A stretch of 64,000 bases of DNA, taken from positions 27,283,001 to 27,347,000 of the forward strand of contig NC_092673.1 of NCBI RefSeq assembly GCF_964355755.1, read 5' to 3'. Position numbers and translations under genes: made by a program. Positions 34,930 to 49,150 of the stretch are shown here, one piece after another. This DNA comes from Antedon mediterranea (Eukaryota > Echinodermata > Crinoidea > Comatulida > Antedonidae). Positions within the stretch are counted from its first letter, which is position 1; every line of letters begins with the position of its first letter. Below the pieces are notes generated by a model. It was given only the letters and a program-made list of their open reading frames with translations. It made no database searches and was not told where the DNA came from.

Positions 34930-36438
34930 CTAGACATGAAACTCGTCACTTTGACGAGTTAGTTATCCGCACGACAAACGCCACGTGCACGTCATACGTT
35001 GGAATATTGCACACGGAAAAAGATTATGGCATTGTGACCTGAACTGAAGAATATGATATGTTTTTATTGCTGAATTCTGTTATTTTGTGTCATATAGTAT
35101 ACACAGTATAATCTGTATACATATCACATACAGTGTAGAATAGGTGAAATTACGGGACCCGCTATTTGTTCAAATTTTTAACATATTGACGGTTTCAAAA
35201 TGAAACGCGAATGTAGCAATTTCGGAAGGAAATTATCTCAGCAACAACATATTAACGTGTAGAAGAAATTTGAACACGTGAAATATTGATGCGCGCTCTT
35301 TTAAATGTAATGAACTATGACGCAAAAGATGAAAATACGACTTTTTTTATTTAACTGGGCATATGATGACGTCACAACATCCGATTGGCAAAATGTTTAC
35401 ATGATTTCGTATCTACAATCCAATAGCTTCCAGAAAACATTTTAATCGTGATTATCCCATTTTGTTCTTACGAGCGATAACAGATTACAATTTACTGTAA
35501 AGATGAAATTAATGACCCAAGTAATTAATATTTTTAGGCATGATGACGTTACAAATATTAAAATATTTTTAACTCATGCAAAAGGTAGTTGATTGACATA
35601 GAAAATATTAAAATCTCGGAGAAAATGGAATACGGATAAGCGTGATGCGCTCTCATTGAATGTGATGAGCAATAACGAAAGAGACAAAAATCCTATATTT
35701 TATATTCGCGTGGCCATACGATGACGTCAAAATGTCCTGTTAGCCATATTAATGTATGATTTGATATCTACAACTCATCAACTTCCAGAATATGCAATAA
35801 AAATAACTTTCACCGTTTAGTTTAGAAACTACGACTGTTTAAAAAAAGGCATAATTTTGACGAATTTTTGTAGTTTTTCATAAAAAAAGCGCGCAAATTA
35901 TCATATTCTACGTGCTCGTATGACGTAATTTGAAGTCGAAATTGTTTAAAAGTTGGTAAAATTACTAGAAAAGGCTGGAAAAACATAAATCACTCGAAAA
36001 AATGACGTTTTTAACGCTACGTGCGCCCCTCGCGCGTAAAAATTTGCGCACGTGTGGGAATTTTTGACATGCTCAAAATGACAAGAAACGCGTAGAAAGT
36101 TGATTAGAAATTGATTTTTCGCATTTTAAAATTTTAAATGCGCGTGCGCACGTAACTTCGTGTAAAACATGCCATTTTTAGTGCACAAAAAGTTAGCGCA
36201 CGATATAAATTAGACTTTTGCTAAGTTTCAACTTAAATTGTTATATGGTTTTCGATCTATGTTAAATACGCGAAATTCATAAAAACGCGCGTAAGTCATG
36301 TTGCGCAACTCTGACGTCATTCAATTATAGGAAAGCACAACTTCACATGATTGCCCATATGTTGACAAAGTTATAAAATGTTAACTTTACACGTTTTAGA
36401 GATACGCTCTGCACAAAAATGACAGAAAGAAAGAAGAA
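34930..36438 (+). repeat. U18: mosaic A-type unit (1,509 bp)
   Basis: The 5' part matches U5 (ATTGCACACGGAAAAAG, GGCATTGTGACC). A patch near 35,880-36,005 matches U10 (AATTATCATATTCTACGTGC, CACTCGAAAAAATGAC). A patch near 36,015-36,095 matches U5 again (TGCGCCCCTCGCGCG, TGACAAGAAACGCG). The last part matches U10 (TTTAGTGCACAAAAAG). This is direct evidence for exchange among non-adjacent units. Confidence 0.85.
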
Positions 36439-38002
36439 CTAGACATGTAACTCGTCACTTTGACGAGTTTGGTTATCCGCCGCGCAAGTGGTGCAACATT
36501 AACATTAAGGGGATAGGTTGAGGACAAAAGGAAGTGTTCACGTTGGCATTATGAACTGAACTGAAGAATATGATCTGTTGTTATTGCTGAATTTTATTAT
36601 TTAAATTCATATATAGTATACACAGTATAATCTGTATCCATATCACATACAGTGTAGAATAGGTGAAATTACGGGACCCGCTATTTATTACAATTTTTAA
36701 CATGTTGACGGTTTTAAAATGAAACGCGAAGTTAGCAATTCCGAAAGGAAATTATCTCAGCAACAACGTATTAGCGTGTAGAAGAAATTTGAATACGTGA
36801 AATATTGATGCGCGCTCTTTTAAATGTAATGAATTATGACGCAAAAGATGAAAATACGACCTTTTTTATTTAACTGGCCATATGATGACGTCACAACATC
36901 CGATTGGCAACATTTTTACATAATTTCGTATCTACAATCCAATAGCTTCCAGAAAAAGTTTTAATCGTGATTATCAAGTTTTATTCTTACGAGCTATAAC
37001 AGATTAAAATTTACTGTAAAGATGAAATTGATGCCACACGTGATTAAAATTTTTAGGCATGATGACGTCAAAAAAATTAAAATATTTTTAACTCATGCGA
37101 AAGATACTTGATTGACCTAGACAAAATCAAAATCGGGGTGAAAATGGAAAACGGATAAGTGGAGATGCGCTCTATTCAATGTGATGAGCTATGACGAAAG
37201 ATACAAAAATCCTAAATTTTATATTCGCGTGGCCATACGATGACGTCACAATGTCCGGTTAGCCATATTAATACCTGATCCGATATCTACAACTCATCTA
37301 CTTCCAGAATATGCCATCCACAAAAAGTTGACCGTCTAGTTTAGAAATTACGACTGTTTTAAAAAAGGCATATTTTAAACGAATTTTTTAACCTTTTCAT
37401 AAAAAACGCGCGCAAATTGTCCAATTCGACGTGCTCGTATGACGTATCTTTAAGTCTAAATTGTTTAAAATTTGGTAAAATTACTAGAAAAGGCTGGAAA
37501 AATATAAATCACGTGAAAAAAGTACGTTTTCAATACTACGTGCGCACCGCACACGTAAAAATGTGCGCACGCGTGGGAATTTTTGACATGCTTAAAACGA
37601 CATGAAACGCGTAGAAAGTTGATTATAAATTAATTTTGCGCATTTTGAAATTTTAAATGCGCGTGCGCGCGTAACTTTGTGTAAAACACGCAATTTTTTT
37701 TCAACAGAAAGTTAGCGCATGATATAAATTAAACTTTTGCAAAGTTTCAAGTTGAAATGTTATTTGGTTGTCGAGCTATGTTAAATACGACAAAATCGTT
37801 AAATCGCGCGTAAGTCACGTTGCGCAATTGTAAACGTCATGAAAAGCTTCGCTTGACGACGTTACGTAAATGTCAATATGTTAAGATAGTTACCGAAATG
37901 TTATGTTTGCGAGTTTTAGAGAAAAGCGTTACACAAAAATCATACAGGTTGATTTCGTACAATCACAAGAGGTTATCCTGCAACTTCGTTGCGGATAACC
38001 AA
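36439..38002 (+). repeat. U19: B-type unit, first of the main B block (1,564 bp)
   Basis: B start (GAGTTTGGTTATCCGCCGCG). The 3' segment is the GAAATGTTATTTGGTTGTCG variant. Here the cassette leader (TTGATTTCGTACAATCACAAGA) follows AAATCATACAG directly, without the GAAAGAAAGAAG tail. One bulged cassette at 37971-38000. Confidence 0.9.
37971..38000. repeat. End hairpin cassette of U19
   Basis: B form with bulged T. Leader TTGATTTCGTACAATCACAAGA is fused directly to the unit body. Confidence 0.92.
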
Positions 38003-39528
38003 CTAGACATGTAACTCGTCACTTTGACGAGTTTGGTTATCCGCCGCGCAAGTGGTGCAACATTAACATTAAGGGGATAGGTTGAGGACAAAAGGAAGTG
38101 TTCACGTTGGCATTATGACCTGAACTGAAGAATATGATATGTTGTTATTGCTGAATTTTATTATTTAAATTCATACATAGTATACACAGTATAATCTGTA
38201 TCCATTTCACATACAGTGTAGAATAGGTGAAATTACGGGACCCGCTATTTATTGCAATTTTTAACATGTTGGCGGTTTTAAAATGAAACGCGAAGGTAGC
38301 AATTCCGAAAGGAAATTATCTCAGCAACAACGTATTAACGTGTAGAAGAAATTTGTATACGTGAAATATTGATGCGCGCTCTTTTAAATGTAATGAATTA
38401 TGACGCAAAAGATGAAAATACGATCTTTTTCATTTAACTGGCCATATGATGACGTCACAACATCCGATTGGCAACATTTTTACATAATTTCGTATCTACA
38501 ATCCAATAGCTTCCAGAAAAAGTTTTAATCGTGATTATCACATTTTTTTCTTACGAGCTATAACAGATTAAAATTTACTGTAAAGATGAAATTAATGCCA
38601 CACGTCATTTAAATTTTTAGGCATGATGACGTCAAAAAAATTAAAATATTTTTAACTCATGCGAAAGAAACTTGATTGACCTAGACAATATCAAAATCGG
38701 GGTTAAAATGGAAAACGGATAATTGGAGATGCGCTCTATTCAATGTGATGAGCTATGACGAAAGATACAAAAATCCTAAATTTTATGTTCGCGTGGCCAT
38801 ACGATGACGTCACAATGTCCGGTTAGCCATATTAATACTTGATCCGATATCTAAAACTCATCTACTTCCAGAATATGTCATCCACAAAAATTTGACCGTC
38901 TAGTTTAGAAATTACGACTGTTTAAAAAAAGGCATATTTTAAACGAATTTTTTAACCTTTTCATAAAAAACGCGCGCAAATTGTCCAATTGGACGTGCTC
39001 GTATGACGTATCTTTAAGTCGAAATTGTTTAAAATTTGGTAAAATTACTAGAAAAAGCTGGAAAAACATAAATCACGCGAAAAAATACGTTTTCAATGCT
39101 ACGTGCGCACCGCACACGTAAAAATGTGCGCACGCGTGGGAATTTTTTACATGCTTAAAACGACATGAAACGCGTAGAAATATGATTATAAATTAATTTT
39201 GCGCATTTTGAAATTTTATATGCGCGTGCGCGCGTAACTTTGTGTAAAACACGCAATTTTTTTTCAACAGACAGTTAGCGCATGATATAAATTAAACTTT
39301 TGCAAAGTTTCATTTTAAAATGTTGTTTGGTTTTCGACATATTTTAAATACGAGAAAATCGTTAAATCGCGCGTACGTCGCGTTGCGCAATTGTAAACAT
39401 CATGAAAAGCTTCGCTTGACGACGTTACGTGAATGTCAAAATGTTAACATAGTTAACAAAATGTTATGTTTGCAAGTTTTAGAGAAAAGCGTTACACAAA
39501 AATCATACAGAAAGAAAGAAGATGAAAA
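38003..39528 (+). repeat. U20: B-type unit without cassette (1,526 bp)
   Basis: Typical B unit with the CATTTTAAAATGTTGTTTGG 3' variant. It ends AAAGAAAGAAGATGAAAA directly before CTAG. Confidence 0.9.
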
Positions 39529-41157
39529 CTAGACATGTAACTCGTCACTTTGACGAGTTTGGTTATCCGCCGCGCAAGTGGTGCAACATTAACATTAAGG
39601 GGATAGGTTGAGGACAAAATGAAGTGTTCACGTTGGCATTATGACCTGAACTGAAGAATATGATATGTTGTTATTGCTGAATTTTATTATTTAAATTCAT
39701 ATATAGTATACACAGTATAATCTGTATCCATATCACATACAGTGTAGAATAGGTGAAATTACGGGACCCGCTGTTTATTGCAATTTTTAACATGTTGACG
39801 GTTTTAAAATGAAACGCGAAGGTAGCAATTCCGAAAGGAAATTATCTCAGCAACAACGTATTAGCGTGTAGAAGAAATTTGAATACGTGAAATATTGATG
39901 CGCGATCTTTTAAATGTAATGAATTATGACGCAAAAGATGAAAATACGACCTTTTTTATTTAACTGGCCATATGATGACGTCACAACATCTGATTGGCAA
40001 AATTTTTACATAATTTCGTATCTACAATCCAATAGCTTCCAGAAAAAGTTTTAATCGTGATTATCACATTTTAATCTTACGAGCTATAACAGATTAAAAT
40101 TTACTGTAAAGATGAAATTAATGCCACACGTGATTTCAATTTTTAGGCATGATGACGTCTTAAAAATTAAAATAGTTTTAACTCATGCAAAAGATAGTTG
40201 ATAGACCTAGGCAATATCAAAATTGGGGTGAAAATGGAAAACGGATAAGTGGAGATGCGCTCTATTCAATGTGATGAGCTATGACGAAAGATATAAAAAT
40301 CCTAAATTTTATATTCGCGTGGCCATACGATGACGTCACAATGTCCGGTTAGCCATGTTAATACCTGATCCGATATCTACAACTCATCTACTTCCAGAAT
40401 ATGCCATCCACAAAAAGTTGACCGTCTAGTTTAGAAATTACGACTGTTTAAAAAAAGGCATAATTTTGACGAATTTTTGAACTTTTTCATCAAAAACGCG
40501 CCCAAATTGTCCAATTCGACGTGCTCGTATGACGTAACTTTAATTCGAAATTGTTTAAAAGTTGGTAAAATTACTAGAAGAGGCTGGAAAAACATAAATC
40601 ACGCGAAAAAATAATGTTTTAAATGCTACGTGCGCACCGCACACGTAAACATTTGCGCACGCGTGGGAATTTCTGACATGCTTAAAATGACATGAAACGC
40701 GTAGAAAGTTGATTAGAAATTAATTTTGCGCATTTTGAAATTTTAAATGCGCGTGCGCGCGTAACTTTGTGTAAAACACGGAATTTTTTTTCAACAGAAA
40801 GTTAGCGCATGATATAAATTAAGCTTTTGCAAAGTTTCAAGTTGAAATGTTATTTGGTTGTCGAGCTATGTTAAATACGACAAAATCGTTAAATCGCGCG
40901 TAAGTCACGTTGCGCAATTGTAAACGTCATGAAAAGCTTCGCTTGACGACGTTACGTAAATGTCAATATGTTAAGATAGTTACCGAAATGTTATGTTTGC
41001 GAGTTTTAGAGAAAAGCGTTACACAAAAATCATACAGAATGATTTCGTACAATCACAAGAGGTTATCCTGCAACTTCGTTGCGGATAACCAAAAAGTTGA
41101 TGTTTATGATTTCGTACAATCACAAGAGGTTATCCTGCAACTTCGTTGCGGATAACC
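39529..41157 (+). repeat. U21: B-type unit with two cassettes (1,629 bp)
   Basis: The 3' segment is the GGTTGTCGAGCTATG variant shared with U19, U26 and U32. Two bulged B cassettes (41061-41090 and 41128-41157) close it. The right arm of the second runs directly into the broken start of U22. Confidence 0.9.
41061..41157. repeat. Two end hairpin cassettes of U21
   Basis: 41061-41090 and 41128-41157, both B form and identical in the hairpin. The spacer is AAAAGTTGATGTTTATGATT and the rest of the leader. Confidence 0.92.
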
Positions 41158-42773
41158 GTGACGAGTTTGGTTATCCGCCGCGCAAGTGGTGAAACATTAA
41201 CATTAAGGGGATAGGTTGAGGACAAAAGGAAGTGTTCACGTTGGCATTATGACCTGAACTGAAGAATATGATATGTTGTTATTGCTGAATTTTATTATTT
41301 AAATCCATATATAGTATACACAGTGTAATCTGTATCCATATCACATACAGTGTAGAATAGGTGAAATCACGGGACCCGCTATTTATTGCAATTTTTAACA
41401 TGTTGACGGTTTTAAAATGAAACGCGAAGGTAGTAATTCCGAAAGCAAATTATCTCAGCAACAACGTATTAACGTGTAGAAGAAATTTGAATACGTGAAA
41501 TATTGATGCGCGCTCTTTTAAATGTAATGAATTATGACGCAAAAGATGAAAATACGACCTTTTTTATTTAACTGGCCATATGATGACGTCACAACATCCG
41601 ATTGGCAACATTTTTACATAATTTCGTATCTACAATCCAATAGCTTCCAGAAAAAGTTTTAATCGTGATTATCACATTTTATTCTTACGAGCTATAACAG
41701 ATTAAAATTTACTGTAAAGATGAAATTACTGCCACACGTGATTTTAATTTTTAGGCATGATGACGTCAAAAAAATTAAAATATTTTTAACTCATGCGAAA
41801 GATAGTTGATTGACCTAGACAATGTCAAAATCGGGGTGAAAATGGAAAACGGATAAGTGGAGATGCGCTCTATTCAATGTGATGAGCTATGACGAAAGAT
41901 ACAAAAATCCTAAATTTTATATTCGCGTGGCCATACGATGACGTCAAAATGTCCGGTTAGCCATATTAATACCTGATCCGATATCTACAACTCATCTACT
42001 TCCAGAATATCCCATCCACAAAAAGTTGACCTTCTAGTTTAGAAATTACGACTGTTTAAAAAAAGGCATATTTTAAACGAATTTTTTAACATTTTCATAA
42101 AAAACGCGCGCAAATTGTCCAATTCGACGTGCTCGTATGACGTATCTTTAAGTCGAAATTATTTAAAATTTGGTAAAATTACTAGAAAGAGCTGGAAAAA
42201 CATAAATCACGCGAAAAAAAATCGTTTTTCATTCTACGTGCGCACCGCACACGTAAAAATGTGCGCACGCGTGGGAATTTTTGACATGCTTAAAACGACA
42301 TGAAACGCGTAGAAAGTTGATTATAAATTAATTTTGCGCATTTTGAAATTTTAAATGCGCGTGCGCGCGTAACTTTGTGTAAAACACGCAATTTTTTTTC
42401 AACAGAAAGTTAGCGCATGATATAAATTAAACTTTTGCAAAGTTTCACTTTAAAATGTTATTTCGTTTTCGACATATGTTAAATACGAGAAAATCGTTAA
42501 ATCGCGCGTACGTCACGTTGCGCAATTGTAAACATCATGAAAAGCTTCGCTTGACGACGTTACATAAATGTCAAAATGTTAACATAGGTAACAAAATGTT
42601 ATGTTTGCAAGTTTTAGAGAAAAGCGTTACACAAAAATCATACAGAAAGAAAGAAGAAAAATAAAAAGTTGATGTTGATGATTTCGTACAATCACAAGAG
42701 GTTATCCTGCAACTTCGTTGCGGATAACCAATGATGTTGATGATGATGATTTCGTACAATCACAAGAGGTTGC
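41158..42773 (+). repeat. U22: B-type unit with truncated start palindrome (1,616 bp)
   Basis: Begins GTGACGAGTTTGGTTATCCG immediately after GGATAACC. CTAGACATGTAACTCGTCACT, or most of it, is missing, so only the right arm of the start palindrome remains. One intact cassette (42700-42729) and a second leader whose hairpin is deleted (up to 42771). Confidence 0.88.
42700..42773. repeat. One intact and one deleted end cassette of U22
   Basis: 42700-42729 is an intact B hairpin. A second leader follows (GATGATGATTTCGTACAATC), but its hairpin is lost at the junction with U23 after GAGGT. Confidence 0.88.
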
Positions 42774-44296
42774 AACTCGTCACTTTGACGAGTTTGGTTA
42801 TCCGCCGCGCAAGTGGTGCAACATTAACATTAAGGGGATAGGTTGAGGACAAAAGGAAGTGTTCACGTTGGCATTATGACCTGAACTGAAGAATATGATA
42901 TGTTGTTATTGCTGAATTTTATTATTTAAATGCATATATAGTATACACAGTATAATCTGTATCCATATCACATACAGTGTAGAATAGGTGAAATTACGGG
43001 ACCCGCTACTTATTGCAAATTTTAACATGTTGACGGTTTTAAAATGAAACGCGAAGGTAGCAATTCCGAAAGGAAATTATCTCAGCAACAACGTATTAGC
43101 GTGTAGAAGAAATTTGAATACGTGAAATATTGATGCGCGCTCTTTTAAATGTAATGAATTATGACGCAAAAGATGAAAATACGACCTTTTTTATTTAACT
43201 GGCCATATGATGACGTCACAACATCCAATTGGCAATATTTTTACATAATTTCGTATCTACAATCCAATAGCTTCCAGAAAAAGTTTTAATCGTGATTATC
43301 ACATTTTATTCTTACGAGCTATAACAGATTAAAATTTACTGTAAAGATGAAATTTATGCCACACGTGATTTAAATTTTTAGGCATGATGACGTCAAAAAA
43401 ATTAAAATATTTTTAACTCATGCGAAAGATAGTTGATTGACCTAGACAATATCAAAATCGGGGTGAAAATGGAAAACGAATAAGTGGAGATGCGCTCTAT
43501 TCAATGTGATGAGCTATGACGAAAGATACAAAAATCCTAAATTTTATATTCGCGTGGCCATACGATGACGTCACAATGTCCGGTTAGCCATATTAATACC
43601 TGATCCGATATCTACAACTCATCTACTTCCAGAATATGTCATCCACAAAAATGTGACCGTCTAGTTTAGAAATTACGACTGTTTAAAAAAAGGCATATTT
43701 TAAACGAATTTTTTAACCTTTTCATAAACAACGCGCGCAAATTGTCCAATTTGACGTGCTCGTATGACGTATCTTTAATTCTAAATTGTTTAAAATTTGG
43801 TAAAATTACTAGAAAAGGCTGGAAAAACATAAATCACGTGAAAAAAATACATTTTCAATGCTACGTGCGCACCGCACACGTAGAAATGTGCGCACGCGTG
43901 GGAATTTTTTACATGCTTAAAACGACATGAAACGCGTAGAAAGTTGATTATAAATTAATTTTGCGCATTTTGAAATTTTAAATACGCGTGCGCGCGTAAC
44001 TTTGTGTAAAACACGCAATTTTTTTTCAACAGAAAGTTAGCGCATGATATAAATTAAACTTTTGCAAAGTTTCACTTTAAAATGTTATTTGGTTTTCGAC
44101 ATATGTTAAATACGAGAAAATCGTTAAATCGCGCGTACGTCATGTTGCGCAATTGTAAACATCATGAAAAGCTTCGCTTGACGACGTTACGTAAATGTCA
44201 ATATGTTAAGATAGTTACCGAAATGTTATGTTTGCGAGTTTTGGAGAAAAGCGTTACACAAAAATCATACAGAAAGAAAGAAGAAGAATAAAAAGA
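42774..44296 (+). repeat. U23: B-type unit, CTAG lost at junction (1,523 bp)
   Basis: The leader CAATCACAAGAGGTTGC joins directly to AACTCGTCACTTTG. The cassette hairpin, the CTAG and ACATGT are missing, but the start palindrome is intact. No cassette of its own at the end. Confidence 0.88.
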
Positions 44297-45966
44297 CTAG
44301 ACATGTAACTCGTCACTTTGACGAGTTTGGTTATCCGCCGCGCAAGTGGTGCAACATTAACATTAAGGAGATAGGTTGAGGACAAAAGGAAGTGTTCACG
44401 TTGGCATTATGACCTGAACTGAAGAATATGATATGTTGTTATTGCTGAATTTTATTATTTAAATTCATATATAGTATACACAGTATAATCTGTATCCATA
44501 TCACATACAGTGACATACAGTGTAGAATAGGTGAAATTACGGGACCCGCTATTTATTGCAATTTTTAACATGTTGACGGTTTTAAAATGAAACGCGAAGG
44601 TAGAAATTCCGAAAGGAAAATATCTCAGCAACAACGTATTAGCGTGTAGAAGAAATTTGAATACGTGAAATATTGATGCGCGCTCTTTTAAATGTAATGA
44701 ATTATGACGCAAAAGATGAAAATACGACCTTTTTTATTTAACTGGCCATATGATGACGTCACAACATCCGATGGGCAACATTTTTACATAATTTCGTATC
44801 TACAATCCAATAGCTTCCAGAAAAAGTTTTAATCGTGATTATCACATTTTATTCTTACGAGCTATAACAGATTAAAATTTACTGTAAAGATGAAATTGAT
44901 GCCACACGTGATTTAAATTTTTAGGCATGATGACGTCAAAAAAATTAAAATATTTTTAACTCATGCGAAAGATAATTGATTGACCTAGACAATATCAAAA
45001 TGGGGGTGAAAATGGAAAACGAATAAGTGAAGATGCGCTCTATTCAATGTGATGAGCTATGACGAAAGATACAAAAATCCTAAATTTTATATTCGCGTGG
45101 CCATACGATGACGTCACAATGTCCGGTTAGCCATATTAATACCTGATCCGATACCTACAACTCATCTACTTCCAGAATATGTCATCCACAAAAAGTTGAC
45201 CGTCTAGTTTAGAAATTACGACTGTTTAAAAAAAGGCATATTTTAAACAAATTTTTTAACCTTTTCGTAAAAAACGCGCGCAAATTGTCCAATTCGACGT
45301 GCTCGTATGACGTATCTTTTAGTCGAAATTGTTTAAAATTTGGTAAAATTACTAGAAAAGGCTGGAAAAACATAAATCACGTGAAAAAAATACGTTTTCA
45401 ATGCTACGTGCGTACCGCACACGTAAAAATGTGCGCACGCGTGGGAATTTTTGACATGCTTAAAACGACATGAAACGCGTAGAAAGTTGATTAGAAATTA
45501 ATTTTGCGCATTTTGAAATTTTAAATGCGCATGCGCGCGTAACTTTGTGTAAAACACGCAATTTTTTTTCAACAGAAAGTTAGCGCATGATATAGATTAA
45601 ACTTTTGCAAAGTTTCACTTTAAAATGTTATTTGGTTTTCGACATATGTTAAATATGAGAAAATCGTTAAATCACGCGTACGTCACGTTGCGCAATTGTA
45701 AACATCATGAAAAGCTTCGCTTGACGACGTTACATAAATGTCAAAATGTTAACATAGTTAACAAAATGTTATGTTTGCAAGTTTTAGAGAAAAGCGTTAC
45801 ACAAAAATCATACAGAAAGAAAGAAGATTAAGAAAAAGATGATGATGATTTCGTACAATCACAAGAGGTTATCCTGCAACTTCGTTGCGGATAACCAATG
45901 ATGTTGATGATGATGATTTCGTACAATCACAAGAGGTTATCCTGCAACTTCGTTGCGGATAACCAA
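44297..45966 (+). repeat. U24: B-type unit with two cassettes (1,670 bp)
   Basis: B unit with a local duplication CATACAGTGACATACAGTG near 44500 (also seen in U27 and U29). Two bulged cassettes at 45867-45896 and 45935-45964. The leader carries GAT repeats. Confidence 0.9.
45867..45964. repeat. Two end hairpin cassettes of U24
   Basis: Identical B-form hairpins at 45867-45896 and 45935-45964, 68 bp apart, with GAT-rich leaders. Confidence 0.92.
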
Positions 45967-47456
45967 CAAGTGGTGCAACATTAACATTAAGGGGATAGGT
46001 TGAGGACAAAAGGAAGTGTTCACGTTGGCATTATGACCTGAACTGAAGAATATGATCTGTTGTTATTGCTGAATTTTATTATTTAAATTCATATATAGTA
46101 TACACAGTATAATCTGTATCCATATCACATACAGTGTAGAATAGGTGAAATTACGGGACCCGCTATTTATTGCAATTTTTAACATGTTGACGGTTTTAAA
46201 ATGAAACGCGAAGTTAGCAATTCCGAAAGGAAATTATCTCAGCAACAACGTATTAGCGTGTAGAAGAAATTTGAATACGTTAAATATTGATGCGCGCTCT
46301 TTTAAATGTAATGAATTATGACGCAAAAGATGAAAATACGACCTTTTTTATTTAACTGGCCATATGATGATGTCACAACATCCGATTGGCAACATTTTTA
46401 CATAATTTCATATCTGCAATCCAATAGCTTCCAGAAAAAGTTTTAATCGTGATTATCACATTTTATTCTTACGAGCTATAACAGATTAAAATTTACTGTA
46501 AAGATGAAATTGATGCCACACGTGATTTAAATTTTTAGGCATGATGACGTCAAAAAAATTAAAATATTTTTAACTCATGCGAAAGATAGTTGATTGACCT
46601 AGACAATATCAAAATCGGGGTGAAAATGGAAAACGGATAAGTGGAGATGCGCTCTATTCAATGTGATGAGCTATGACGAAAGATATAAAAATACTAAATT
46701 TTATATTCGCGTGGCCATACGATGACGTCACAATGTCCGGTTAGCCATATTAATACCTGATCCGATATCTACAACTCATCTACTTCCAGAATATGTCATC
46801 CACAAAAATTTGACCGTCTAGTTTAGAAATTACGACTTTTTAAAAAAAGGAATATTTTAAACGAATTTTTTAACCTTTTTATAAAAAACGCGCGCAAATT
46901 GTCCAATTCGACGTGCTCGTATGACGTATCTTTAAGTCGAAATTGTTTAAAATTTGGTAAAATTACTAGAAAAGGCTGGAAAAACATAAATCACGCGAAA
47001 AAAATACGTTTTCAATGCTACGTGCGCATCGCACACGTAGAAATGTGCGCACGCGTGGGAATTTTTGACATGCTTAAAACGACATGAAACGCGTAGAAAG
47101 TTGATTATAAATTAATTTTGCGCATTTTGAAATTTTAAATGTGCGTGCGCGCGTAACTTTGTGTAAAACACGCAATTTTTTTTCAACAGAAATTTAGCGC
47201 ATGATATAAATTAAACTTTTGAATAGTTTTACTTTAAAATGTTATTTGGTTTTCGACATATGTTAAATACGATAAAATCGTTAAATCGCGCGTACGTCAC
47301 GTTGCGCAATTGTAAACATCATGAAAAGCTTCGCTTGACGACGTTACATAAATGTCAAAATGTTAACATAGTTAACAAAATGTTATGTTTGCGAGTTTTA
47401 GAGAAAAGCGTTACACAAAAATCATACAGAAAGAAAGAAGAAGAATAAAAAGTTGA
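45967..47456 (+). repeat. U25: B-type unit without start palindrome (1,490 bp)
   Basis: GGATAACCAA of the preceding cassette joins CAAGTGGTGCAACATT. The CTAG, the start palindrome and GGTTATCCGCCGCG are all deleted. The body and tail are otherwise normal, with no cassette. Confidence 0.88.
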
Positions 47457-48990
47457 CTAGACATGTAACTCGTCACTTTGACGAGTTTGGTTATCCGCCG
47501 CGCAAGTGGTGAAACATTAACATTAAGGGGATAGGTTGAGGACAAAAGGAAGTGTTCACGTTGGCATTATGACCTGAACTGAAGAATATATGTTGTTAAA
47601 AGCTGAATTTTATTATTTAAATTCATATATAGTATACACAGTATAATCTGTATCCATATCACATACAGTGTAGAATAGGTGAAATTACGGGACCCGCTAT
47701 TTATTGCAATTTTTAACATGTTGACGGTTTTAAAATGAAACGCGAAGGTAGCAATTCCGAAAGGAAATTATCTCAGCAACAACGTATTAGCATGTAGAAG
47801 AAATTTGAATACGTGAAATATTGATGCGCGCTCTTTTAAATCTAATGAATTATGACGCAAAAGATGAAAATACGACCTTTTTTATTTAACTGGCCATATG
47901 ATGACGTCACAACATCCGATTGGCAACATTTTTACATAATTTCGTATCTACTATCCAATAGCTTCCAGAAAAAGTTTTAATCGTGATTATCACATTTTAT
48001 TCTTACGAGCTATAACAGATTAAAATTTACTGTAAAGATTGATGAAATTGATGCCACACGTGATTTAAATTTTTAGGCATGATGACGTCAAAAAAATTAA
48101 AATATTTTTTACTCCTGCGAAAGATAGTTGATTGACCCAGACAATATCAAAATCGGAGTGAAAATGGAAAACGGATAAGTGGAGATGCGCTCTATTCAAT
48201 GTGATGAGCTATGACGAAAGATACAAAAATCCTAAATTTTATATTCGCGTGGCCATACGATGACGTAACAATGTCCGGTTAGCCATATTAATACCTGATC
48301 CGATATCTACAACTCATCTACTTCCAGAATATGCCATCCATAAAAAGTTGACCGTCTAGTTTAGAAATTACGACTGTTTAAAAAAAGGCATATTTTAAAC
48401 AAATTTTTTAACCTTTTCATAACAAACGCGCGCAAATTGTCCAATTCGACGTGCTCGTATGACGTATCTTTAAGTCGAAATTGTTTAAAATTTGGTAAAA
48501 TTACTAGAAAAGGCTGGAAAAACATAAATCACGCGAAAAAAATACGTTTTCAATGCTACGTGCGCACCGCACACGTAAAAATGTGCGCACGCGTGGGAAT
48601 TTTTGACATGCTTAAAACGACATGAAACGCGTAGAAAGTTGATTAGAAATTAATTTTGCGCATTTTGAAATTTTAAATACCCGTGCGCGCGTAACTTTGT
48701 GTAAAACACGGAATTTTTTTTCAACAGAAAGTTAGCTCATGATATAAATTAAACTTTTGCAAAGTTTCAAGTTGAAATGTTATTTGGTTGTCGAGCTATG
48801 TTAAATACGACAAAATCGTTAAATCGCGCGTAAGTCACTTTGCGCAATTGTAAACGTCATGAAAAGCTTCGCTTGACGACGTTACGTAAATGTCAATATG
48901 TTAAGATAGTTACCGAAATGTTATGTTTGCGAGTTTTAGAGAAAAGCGTTACACAAAAATCATACAGAATGATTTCGTACAATCACAAGA

Positions 48991-49150
48991 GGTTATCCTG
49001 CAACTTCGTTGCGGATAACCAATGATGATGATGATGATGATGATTTCGTACAATCACAAGAGGTTATCCTGCAACTTCGTTGCGGATAACCAAAAAAGAT
49101 GATTTCGTACAATCACAAGAGGTTATCCTGCAACTTCGTTGCGGATAACC
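48991..49150. repeat. Three end hairpin cassettes of U26
   Basis: Identical B-form hairpins at 48991-49020, 49062-49091 and 49121-49150. Leaders differ mainly in GAT copy number. Confidence 0.92.
49022..49045. repeat. (GAT)n microsatellite in cassette leader
   Basis: About eight GAT triplets lie before TTCGTACAATCACAAG. Shorter GAT runs occupy the same position in U22, U24, U29 and U32, so expansion of this leader is recurrent in B cassettes. Confidence 0.9.
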
